Shown here one piece after another: positions 1 to 7,215 of a DNA stretch of 56,987 nt. The notes under the pieces were generated by a model. That model searched no databases, was not told the origin of the DNA, and saw nothing but the letters and a program-made list of their open reading frames with translations. Made by a program: the position numbers and the translations under genes. Origin of the DNA: Bacteroidaceae bacterium (GTDB lineage: Bacteria > Bacteroidota > Bacteroidia > Bacteroidales > Bacteroidaceae); assembly GCA_024398595.1 (NCBI GenBank), contig JAKSIX010000007.1, positions 1 through 56,987 of the forward strand. The letters are read 5' to 3'. The first letter of the stretch is position 1. Every line of letters begins with the position of its first letter.

Positions 1-2
1 AC

Positions 3-329
3 GACATTCAAACTTTTCTACCTTCCCGTGTCTACTTTTTCAGTAGCAGCAAAAACCTAAGAAACAGGGAGATGCATATCAACTACCCTATTGACAGTGA
101 GTCACCGGAACATGGGTCATCATTTGGCACTTTGAATGTCACTTTGGACGAGCGAGCTTTGCTGGATGCGCTCAAGTCGGATCCAAAGGCCACTCAAGAG
201 ATGCTGGCATTACGGATAGGCAAGTAGGTGCGAACTGTCAGGAGGCTCACGGCATCATTGTCGGAAAAAGGTCTGCTCAAACGGGAGAACGGCAAGAGGA
301 ACGGCTTCTGGAAGGTCATCAAGCAATAA
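3..329 (+). pseudogene. C-terminal winged-helix remnant of an ATP-binding/AlbA_2-type regulator, with internal stop
   Basis: Reading from base 3 gives a continuous protein-like frame entering from outside the window. It is broken by one TAG at 225-227 and ends at TAA 327-329. The segment before the TAG (ATQEMLALRIGK) and after it (VRTVRRLTASLSEKGLLKR, then NGFWKVI) together make a typical winged helix-turn-helix. Such domains form the C-terminus of Schlafen/AlbA_2 ATP-binding proteins in Bacteroidales, where a Ser or Thr usually sits at the position now occupied by the stop. The 5' part lies outside the window. A single nonsense change inside the recognition region suggests recent loss; a sequencing error cannot be excluded. 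Confidence 0.6.
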
Positions 330-337
330 AGAAAGAG

Positions 338-1108
338 CTATCTGACCACCTGCGTGAACTCCGCCTGACCATCGGTGACGGTGACGTAAATCGTGGTGCC
401 GTTCCCGACCTTGAACAGGTATTCGGTGCCCCATGGGGTTTCGCGGCTGCCGCAGGTCTGAGGGATGCCCAGCGGGAACTGATAGTCGCTGCAGGCCTGG
501 TCGAAGAGAGCGGCTTCGGCTTCGGTAACAGGCTGCTGCTGTGAATAATCGGGCAGGTCTATGGATTCGCCGTCCTTATAACCGTTGGCGGTGAGGAAAC
601 GGGCGATTTCGTCCGGGGCCTTGGCTACGCGGGCAGTGCGCACACCATATCCTTCGGCGATTATGGCATTGGGCAGAGCCTTCTTCAGGTCGTCAGAACT
701 TGTGTTCAGTCCACCACTGCCGAAAGTGCAGAACGGAACAATCGTCTTGCCCTCGAACTGCTCATTCTGAAGCAGAGCAGCCACTGGAGGTGCGTATGTG
801 CCGAACCATACCGGATAGCCAAGGAATATCACGTCATAGTCATCAACCTTTTTGTCAAGGGGTTTCAGTGTGGGAATGAAGCCGGATGCCTGTTCCTGTT
901 GGCAGCGGACAATGGTCTGGTTGAAGTCACCGTCATAGACCTCCTCTACATCGAAGCTGCAGATGTCGGCACCGAGCTGGGTGCTGAATGATTCAGCGAC
1001 CGACTTGGTCGTACCTGTCTGCGAATAGTACAGGACAAGGATTTTCTGTCCGTTAGTACATGCTGTCATAATTGCTGTTGCCGCAAGGGCTGTAATCAGA
1101 TGTTTCAT
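338..1108 (-). CDS. Flavodoxin-family lipoprotein
   Basis: 256 residues. The start at 1108 gives an N-terminal hydrophobic signal ending in a lipobox (AIMTAC, Cys at about residue 17), so the protein is likely lipid-anchored. A longer frame upstream lacks a signal at its beginning and runs through the promoter. Residues about 22-175 form a flavodoxin fold: the FMN-phosphate loop SQTGTT follows the first strand (ILVLYY), and YPVWFGTYAPP and FGSGG are later FMN-contact loops. The C-terminal 60-70 residues are an extension not expected in short flavodoxins. Flavodoxins shuttle electrons or act as quinone/flavin reductases; the exported location suggests a redox role outside the cytoplasm. It lies downstream of dsbD and patB but has its own promoter. 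The substrate is unknown. Confidence 0.85.
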   Translation of the reverse strand: MKHLITALAATAIMTACTNGQKILVLYYSQTGTTKSVAESFSTQLGADICSFDVEEVYDGDFNQTIVRCQQEQASGFIPTLKPLDKKVDDYDVIFLGYPVWFGTYAPPVAALLQNEQFEGKTIVPFCTFGSGGLNTSSDDLKKALPNAIIAEGYGVRTARVAKAPDEIARFLTANGYKDGESIDLPDYSQQQPVTEAEAALFDQACSDYQFPLGIPQTCGSRETPWGTEYLFKVGNGTTIYVTVTDGQAEFTQVVR

Positions 1109-1139
1109 ATTCCGGATAATTTGTGGTAAGTAACGAAAG

Positions 1140-1171
1140 CAAAGATACATATTTTTGATTACCCACGGCAA
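1140..1171 (-). promoter_or_regulatory. Promoter of the flavodoxin gene
   Basis: On the minus strand a TTG (1171-1169) is followed after 21 nt by TATCTTTG (1147-1140), matching the Bacteroidota primary sigma pattern TTG-N19-21-TAnnTTTG. It sits about 32 nt upstream of the chosen start, which supports that start. Confidence 0.65.
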
Positions 1172-1302
1172 CACGCACATGTCGGTTGTGATAAAATCGG
1201 ATGCCGGAACAGGCCCCAACGATCTTGTAGGCGTGGTTAAGAGCGGGAAGATTATAAGCAGGATTGTGGGACAGACGACACCGCAGCAATGACATTAGCC
1301 CG

Positions 1303-2493
1303 TCAGTCCTTCAGGGATCTGACAGCAGCAACAATCCGGTTGGCAGCCTCCCTGACCTGACTGCGCGGACAGGCAATATTGATACGCATATAGCCCAATC
1401 CGCCCGGGCCGAACATATCACCGGGATTGACACCTATCCTGCACTTTTCTGCAAAGAATCTCTGGTAAGCGCAACCTTCGGCGTACCCTAAGGCACGGCA
1501 ATCCAGAAAGACAAGGAACGATGCCTTTGGCTCGATGACCTTAATCTTGTCGCTGACAGGCTGAAGTTCCTCCTTCAAGGCCTGCACATTGCCGGAAATA
1601 TATTCCAGCATAGCATTGCGCCATTCATCACCCTCCGGAGTATAGCACGCAGATGCGCATTCAAATGCAAAGGCGTTGCCCATATCCATATCGCTGCCGT
1701 GCACGTAATTGAACATCTTTTCCCTTAAGACATCGTTCTGGATTATCATCTGCGCACAGACAACACCGGGCATATTGAACGACTTTGACGGAGACTGCAG
1801 CGTAATGGCAATCTCGCGGGCCTTTTCACTTACGCTGGCAAATGGTATATGCTTACGGCCGCCTAGCACCATATCGCAATGTATCTCGTCGCTTACTACT
1901 ATCACGCCCAGCTCATAGCAAATTTCCGCCACCTTAACTAATATATCGCGACTCCAGCATATGCCCACCGGGTTGTGAGGGTTGCACAGAATCATAAGCT
2001 TACAGCCTTCAAGGTCACGACGCAATGCATCAATATCCACGTCAAAGCCATCATCTGTCCTGACAAGACTGTTGCGCACAACCAGCCTGCCAGTAGTTTC
2101 AGGAACGATATGGAAAGGATGATATACAGGATCCTGAATAAGAATCCTGTCCGATTTCTCAGTCAGACACTGTACAGCCAGAAATATGCCCGATACGACG
2201 CCAGGTATGTAATTTATCTGTTCCTTACTGATATTCCAGCCATAATGGCCGCGACACCAGTTGACTATACTTTCATAATACGGATCACAGCCGCAAGTGT
2301 AGCCCAATATACGGTGTGACATACATCTCTCCAATGCGCGCATTACGAAAGGAGGTGTGGCAAAGTCCATATCAGCAACCCACATCGGCATTATATCATC
2401 TGCCCCACAACACTCGCCGACCTTTTCATATTTCATTGAGCCGGTTCCTCTCCGGTCTATTATCCGGTCAAAATCAAAAGAACAACTATTCAT
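1303..2493 (-). CDS. patB: PatB/MalY-type PLP-dependent C-S lyase (cystathionine beta-lyase-like aminotransferase)
   Basis: 396 residues, full length for the family. Fold type I PLP enzyme: the Schiff-base lysine is K237 in SPSKSFNMPG, the PLP ring Asp is D202 in SDEIHCD, and NPHNPVG (171-177) is the cofactor-binding loop. The N-terminal MPMWVADMDF is characteristic of the MalY/PatB branch, which cleaves cystathionine or cysteine to pyruvate, ammonia and a thiol or sulfide. It acts in the cytoplasm. It lies 21 nt downstream of dsbD on the same strand, so the two are probably co-transcribed, linking sulfur amino acid metabolism with thiol redox. The exact substrate cannot be read from sequence. 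Confidence 0.88.
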   Translation of the reverse strand: MNSCSFDFDRIIDRRGTGSMKYEKVGECCGADDIMPMWVADMDFATPPFVMRALERCMSHRILGYTCGCDPYYESIVNWCRGHYGWNISKEQINYIPGVVSGIFLAVQCLTEKSDRILIQDPVYHPFHIVPETTGRLVVRNSLVRTDDGFDVDIDALRRDLEGCKLMILCNPHNPVGICWSRDILVKVAEICYELGVIVVSDEIHCDMVLGGRKHIPFASVSEKAREIAITLQSPSKSFNMPGVVCAQMIIQNDVLREKMFNYVHGSDMDMGNAFAFECASACYTPEGDEWRNAMLEYISGNVQALKEELQPVSDKIKVIEPKASFLVFLDCRALGYAEGCAYQRFFAEKCRIGVNPGDMFGPGGLGYMRINIACPRSQVREAANRIVAAVRSLKD

Positions 2494-2514
2494 AAAGCTT
2501 AGCGTTATTAACCA

Positions 2515-4443
2515 TCAGTCCTTCAGGTTCAGGAAGTCCATAAAATGGTTCACGTCCTGATCAAAAGTATATGGTCCTGCCAGCATTCTGCCGTCAGGCC
2601 CGACAATCACATAGAACGGCTGGGCATTGGCTGCAAACTTGTAGCGTTGGAGCAGACTCCACTTGTCACCAATGGTGCGTATCTTGACACTCTGGCCGTT
2701 TTCGGTCACCGTCGCCGGGTGTTCCAGAGCCGTGCGGTCATCGACATAGAGCGACACCAGAATGAAATTGTTCCGGATTGCGGCTGACACGTCAGGATCG
2801 GTCCAGACGGCAGCTTCCATCTTGCGGCAGTTCACACAGCCGAAGCCGGTAAAATCGACCAGTACCGGTCTGCCGTTTTTCCGGGAGGCTTCAAGTGCCT
2901 GGGCGTAGTCGGTGAAATCGGCTTCAACCACAGTTGCCTCACTCTTGAAAATGCGGGTTGACATTGGCGGACAGAAAGCACTTACCGCCTTGAGCTGGGC
3001 ACCCCACAGACCAGGGACAAGCCAGGCCGCGAAGAGCAGTGAAATTATGCCTACCGCTATTGAGATTGGTCCGGGCTTGTCAGACTTGGACTTCCTGGAG
3101 CCGCCGCCATTTCCGAACTTTATAATTCCGAGCAAGTACAGGCCCAGAACAACTGCCATAATTATCCACAGGATTATGAAGAGTTCGCGCGGCAGTATTC
3201 CCCAGCCGTACGCCATATCAGCCACAGACAGGAACTTGAGCGAGAAGGCAAGTTCCACAAAGCCAAGTGTCACCTTGACCTTCTGCATCCAAGCACCCGA
3301 ACGTGGCAGTGATTCGAGCCAGCCGGGGAACATGGCAAAGAGTGCGAACGGAATGGCCAATGCCAGCGAAAAGCCTGTCATACCGACTGTAGGGGCCAGG
3401 ATGCTGCCGTTCTGGGCAGCATCAACAAGCAGGAATCCAATGATGGGACCCGTGCAGGAGAACGACACAATGGCCAGCGTAAGCGCCATGAAGAAAAGTC
3501 CGCCGAAACCTGAATTTCTTGCCTTGCGGTCAGTGCCTGTGCTCCAGCCCGACGGCAGGGTGATCTCGAACAAACCGAAGAACGAGAATGCGAATGCTGC
3601 CAGAACCACGAAGAAGATGATATTGACTATTGCGTTGGTAGCTAATGAATTCAAGGCATTGGCTCCGAAAATCAGCGTAATGGTCAGACCGATGCTCACA
3701 TAAACGGCCATAATGCACAGTCCGTAGATTATGGCATCGCGCATTGCCTTGCGGCGGTCGTTTGAACGTTTCATAAAGAAACTCACAGTCATTGGGATGA
3801 TAGGCCAGACGCAAGGTGTGAGCAATGCCAGCAGTCCGCCCAGCATACTTGTCAGGAACAGTGCCAACAGTCCGCGGTCCTGCTTGAGTGGAGCTTCGTC
3901 GTAACTGACCGGAGCCCACTGTCCCGCATCGAATCCTTCGAGGGCACTCAGATCGGTAACGCCAGGTGCGGCATTGTCCGTCATCTGCTCTGCACCGGCT
4001 GCGGAGTTCGATCTATAGGTGAATTCAATATGTGTGGGGGGCAGACAATTTTCGTCATTGCAGGCTCCGTATGTAAGGTTGCCTTCAACATACCAGTCTG
4101 CAGACTCTATAAGTACATCCTGTACGAAACGCACGTGCTTCTCAAAATATCTGACCTCACCGCCGAACATTGCATCCTGATGCTTCTGCTCTTCACCTTC
4201 GAATCTCAAATCTCCTGTCAGACCGGCTCCGGAAATTGAGTCAATCAGGATTTCAGCACTTGTAGGTCCTCCTGTCTGGTGAGTCGAATAGACGTGCCAT
4301 CCGGCCGAAATATCAATGTCAAAACTCAGTCTCAGGGTGTCCCCGGCCACGAGTTCCATACTTTTCCTTGAAGTTACCGGCTGCATTGCTCCGTCAAACG
4401 GTACGGCCAGCATTAATGAGAGCAGAATTGATATAAACGCCAT
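2515..4443 (-). CDS. dsbD: Thiol:disulfide interchange protein DsbD
   Basis: 642 residues with the three-part DsbD layout. A signal peptide leads into an N-terminal alpha-like domain (about 20-150) with a Cys pair in GACNDENC. The central membrane domain (about 190-440) holds the redox cysteines in LTPCVWPIIP and SFSCTGPIIG. The C-terminal thioredoxin-like gamma domain (about 500-642) has CVNC at 536-539. The protein carries electrons from cytoplasmic thioredoxin across the inner membrane to periplasmic thiol proteins. The divergent operon at 4516-7115 encodes a TlpA-type thioredoxin, a plausible client. patB follows in the same direction. Confidence 0.93.
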   Translation of the reverse strand: MAFISILLSLMLAVPFDGAMQPVTSRKSMELVAGDTLRLSFDIDISAGWHVYSTHQTGGPTSAEILIDSISGAGLTGDLRFEGEEQKHQDAMFGGEVRYFEKHVRFVQDVLIESADWYVEGNLTYGACNDENCLPPTHIEFTYRSNSAAGAEQMTDNAAPGVTDLSALEGFDAGQWAPVSYDEAPLKQDRGLLALFLTSMLGGLLALLTPCVWPIIPMTVSFFMKRSNDRRKAMRDAIIYGLCIMAVYVSIGLTITLIFGANALNSLATNAIVNIIFFVVLAAFAFSFFGLFEITLPSGWSTGTDRKARNSGFGGLFFMALTLAIVSFSCTGPIIGFLLVDAAQNGSILAPTVGMTGFSLALAIPFALFAMFPGWLESLPRSGAWMQKVKVTLGFVELAFSLKFLSVADMAYGWGILPRELFIILWIIMAVVLGLYLLGIIKFGNGGGSRKSKSDKPGPISIAVGIISLLFAAWLVPGLWGAQLKAVSAFCPPMSTRIFKSEATVVEADFTDYAQALEASRKNGRPVLVDFTGFGCVNCRKMEAAVWTDPDVSAAIRNNFILVSLYVDDRTALEHPATVTENGQSVKIRTIGDKWSLLQRYKFAANAQPFYVIVGPDGRMLAGPYTFDQDVNHFMDFLNLKD

Positions 4444-4503
4444 TTTTTGAAATTTGTTGTAAAATTATACAAAAGCAACGATAGTCGTTAAAGAGTAAAG
4501 TAA

Positions 4504-4511
4504 TAATTTTG
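4504..4511 (+). promoter_or_regulatory. -7 box (TAATTTTG) just before the esterase lipoprotein gene
   Basis: TAATTTTG matches TAnnTTTG but ends only 4 nt before the ATG at 4516. If used, the transcript would be leaderless or nearly so. No clear TTG at the expected -33 distance. Moderate to low support. Confidence 0.4.
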
Positions 4512-4515
4512 CACA

Positions 4516-5700
4516 ATGATTGTGATTAGTCCAACGGGAAAACGAGGTAGAGGCTATGTGATTGTCCTGTCAATCCTGGCTTTATCGGCATTTGTATCGT
4601 GCATTACAGAACGCACGGCATCGGGTGTAAAACTGGAAAAGGATCAGGCCGCAAACGTAAAGAACGCGATAATCGACAACTGGTATCGCGAAGTTCGCGC
4701 GGCTACCGACTACATTGCCACAGACAGGAAAATAGTCCACGCAGATCTTGAAATGCCCATTTCGTGTATGAAGTTCGGACAGAAACCCGCCGATGGACGC
4801 AGCCTGTACATTTCACTTCACGGCGGAGGAAATACCACAAAGGAGTTCAACGACGGACAATGGCAGAACCAGTGTCATCTCTACGCGCCCGAAGAAGGAG
4901 TATACATCTGTCCACGAGCCCCGTACGATGATTGGGATATGCATTTCAAACCCGGTCTGGACAAATTCTACAAAGACATAATTCTCTTTGCGTATTCACA
5001 TCTAAGCGTGAATCCCGACAAGGTGTATATAATGGGGTACAGTGCCGGCGGAGATGGAGTGTGGCGCCTGGCTCCCCGTATGGCCGACACCTGGGCAGCC
5101 GCCTCGATGATGGCAGGACATCCCGGTGACGTGTCGCTTGTCAACTTGAGAAACACTCCGTTCATGGTCTGGTGCGGAGCACTTGATTCTGCGTATGACC
5201 GTAACATACAATGTTCTGCCCGCATTGCAGAACTGGACTCACTTCAGAAGGCAGATCCGGAGGGCTATATCCACGAAGGCCATATCGTTGAAGGCAAACA
5301 GCACTGGATGGACCAGGCCGATACGCTAGCCGTCAGTTGGATGGCACAGTATCGCCGGAATCCATATCCGGCTAGGATTGTCTGGCGGCAGGAAGAAGTC
5401 CTGCATCACAGTTTCTACTGGATCAGCGTACCTGACAATGAAATGCAGCGAGGCAAGGAAGTGCGTGTGAGTGTAAGGGGAAACGTGATAGACATAGACA
5501 AGTGCGACTATTCAAGGCTGACGTTCGGACTCAATGACAGCATTGTCAATCTGGACAAACCTGTCAAGGTAAGAATGAACGGCAGGACCATAGTGAAAAA
5601 GAAACTGGTACGCAGTAAGGAAACAATGGAGAGGACACTCCGTGAAAGACAGGATGCCCGCTATGCTTTCGACTGCGAACTTGAGGTTGGAATCAAATGA
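4516..5700 (+). CDS. Lipoprotein alpha/beta hydrolase (esterase/depolymerase type)
   Basis: 394 residues. The N-terminus has a hydrophobic segment and lipobox LSAFVSC (Cys29), so it is predicted lipid-anchored. The hydrolase domain spans about 80-275: oxyanion motif LHGGG (101-105), nucleophile elbow GYSAGGDG with Ser176, acid Asp224 or Asp228 (GALDSAYD) and His263 (KQHWMD). This resembles PHB-depolymerase/LpqC-like and carbohydrate esterase-like serine hydrolases. A C-terminal region of about 110 residues looks beta-rich and unassigned. It overlaps the next gene by ATGA, indicating translational coupling. The substrate is unknown. The ATG is accepted because it gives a proper signal peptide, although the -7 box is unusually close. 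Confidence 0.8.
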   Translation: MIVISPTGKRGRGYVIVLSILALSAFVSCITERTASGVKLEKDQAANVKNAIIDNWYREVRAATDYIATDRKIVHADLEMPISCMKFGQKPADGRSLYISLHGGGNTTKEFNDGQWQNQCHLYAPEEGVYICPRAPYDDWDMHFKPGLDKFYKDIILFAYSHLSVNPDKVYIMGYSAGGDGVWRLAPRMADTWAAASMMAGHPGDVSLVNLRNTPFMVWCGALDSAYDRNIQCSARIAELDSLQKADPEGYIHEGHIVEGKQHWMDQADTLAVSWMAQYRRNPYPARIVWRQEEVLHHSFYWISVPDNEMQRGKEVRVSVRGNVIDIDKCDYSRLTFGLNDSIVNLDKPVKVRMNGRTIVKKKLVRSKETMERTLRERQDARYAFDCELEVGIK

Positions 5701-7115
5701 ACACAAAAATAAACTCAATGAAAAAAATGCTATTCGCAGCTGCAGGATGCATCATTCTGGGAATGGCTTCCTGTGTACAACAGAATCAGGAACAGAAAGA
5801 GCAAGTGACAGTAACAGTTTCCCTGCAGGAAAGCAGTCAGGCGGACGGCCTGCAGTTGTACGTATATCCTTTAGGAATCGGATATGAAGATGATTCGCCT
5901 ATGCAGGCCCTGCCGGACGGCTCGTACTGCCAGACCATGCCGTCAGCTCCACAGGGAATGTACAGTATGGTATGCGTAGATGGCACGTCACAATATACGA
6001 TGCCCCTATTTTTCATGGCCACCCGGGATACCGTCAGCCTGCTTGTCAATCTGGAAGGCGAATGTCCGTCGGCACTGATAACTTCAGCCTTCAGTGACAG
6101 GCGCGAAAAATCCGTCGCAGATGCCAGTATGGAAGCGCTCAACAGTTTCAATTCCCTTTATTACAGTCTGAGCCGTAAAATCTGGACTGAAGCCCGGACG
6201 ATGGACGTTCAGGGACTGAAGGATATGATTTCCGAATATGAAAGCCTGAAAGATGAAATTGCAGGCAACCGCAAGGTGAGCGATCAGGTCAAAGCATACG
6301 TCAGAATATGGTCGTATCTGCAGTCATTCGAATCATGCACGGTATTCAACCGCATGAACGGAAACAAAGTAAACATATCAGGTACAGAGGATGCTTTGCT
6401 CGACCAGCCATATACTGTTCTTGATTCGGAATACGCACTCCTTCATCAGTCGGCTCTGGGCACTGCTTCGCAGTCAATCCCCAAGGGCACTCTCGATGAA
6501 CGTCTCAGGTACATTCGCGACAATTATTCAAACGCAGCAATGCGAGAAGGACTTCAGCGCAGTGTGCTCAATTCATTCATCAGGAATTTCAATTTCTCAA
6601 ATGGCTATGAACATGGACTTGAAGCTCTGAACACCGCCCAAAACACCTACGGCTTTGACCAGTCATACATCGATGCTTTCATGGAAAGAATCGCCTCCAC
6701 CCCGGGCGCACCATTCCCGGACGTTGAGCTTGCCGATACTGACGGCAATGCTGTTTCCATAGACAAGTTCCATGGGAAATACATATACATTGACCTGTGG
6801 GCATCCTGGTGCATCCCATGCTGCAAGGAAGTCCCATATCTTCAGGAACTGGAAAAGGATATGAAAGGCAGCGACGTGGTGTTCGTCAGCATCTCAGTCG
6901 ATGAATCGGAACAGGCCTGGCGCGATAGGATGTCAGAGCTGGATATGCACGGCAACCAGCTTTGGAACAGGGATGGCAAGCTGTGCGACAAGCTGAACGT
7001 ATCGGGCATACCACATTTCCTGATTTATGACAGGGATGGCAAGCTTCACACATACAGTGCCCAGCGCCCGTCATCAGGCCATGCGTTAAGGGATATTCTT
7101 GATAATCTGAAATAA
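5697..7115 (+). CDS. TlpA/ResA-type thioredoxin lipoprotein
   Basis: 472 residues from the ATGA-coupled start; an in-frame ATG at 5718 gives a tighter signal peptide beginning MKKMLF and is a good alternative. The lipobox GMASC marks a lipoprotein. Residues 30-340 are a helical/beta region seen in Bacteroidales TlpA proteins with no recognised catalytic residues. Residues about 340-472 form a thioredoxin fold with active site WCIPC (Cys372, Cys375), followed by an extra Cys376 and the cis-Pro loop SGIPHF. Such proteins reduce disulfides in the periplasm or on surface lipoproteins and usually receive electrons from a DsbD-like protein, which is encoded divergently here. Confidence 0.87.
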   Translation: MNTKINSMKKMLFAAAGCIILGMASCVQQNQEQKEQVTVTVSLQESSQADGLQLYVYPLGIGYEDDSPMQALPDGSYCQTMPSAPQGMYSMVCVDGTSQYTMPLFFMATRDTVSLLVNLEGECPSALITSAFSDRREKSVADASMEALNSFNSLYYSLSRKIWTEARTMDVQGLKDMISEYESLKDEIAGNRKVSDQVKAYVRIWSYLQSFESCTVFNRMNGNKVNISGTEDALLDQPYTVLDSEYALLHQSALGTASQSIPKGTLDERLRYIRDNYSNAAMREGLQRSVLNSFIRNFNFSNGYEHGLEALNTAQNTYGFDQSYIDAFMERIASTPGAPFPDVELADTDGNAVSIDKFHGKYIYIDLWASWCIPCCKEVPYLQELEKDMKGSDVVFVSISVDESEQAWRDRMSELDMHGNQLWNRDGKLCDKLNVSGIPHFLIYDRDGKLHTYSAQRPSSGHALRDILDNLK

Positions 7116-7154
7116 AAAGGATGCAATTATAGGCAGACAAACAATTTTAATTTA

Positions 7155-7162
7155 TACTTTTG
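7155..7162 (+). promoter_or_regulatory. -7 box (TACTTTTG) of the repetitive secreted protein gene
   Basis: TACTTTTG fits TAnnTTTG, leaving a leader of roughly 50 nt before the ATG at 7216. No convincing -33 TTG was found at the right spacing. Confidence 0.5.
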
Positions 7163-7215
7163 CCCGCGTGAAAAATATTGGACAATCTGTATAAACCTTT
7201 AATTATTACTAAAGA

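Noticed and set aside
2912..3703. A 263-codon plus-strand frame inside dsbD
   Set aside because: Antisense shadow; the opposite strand carries all DsbD motifs.
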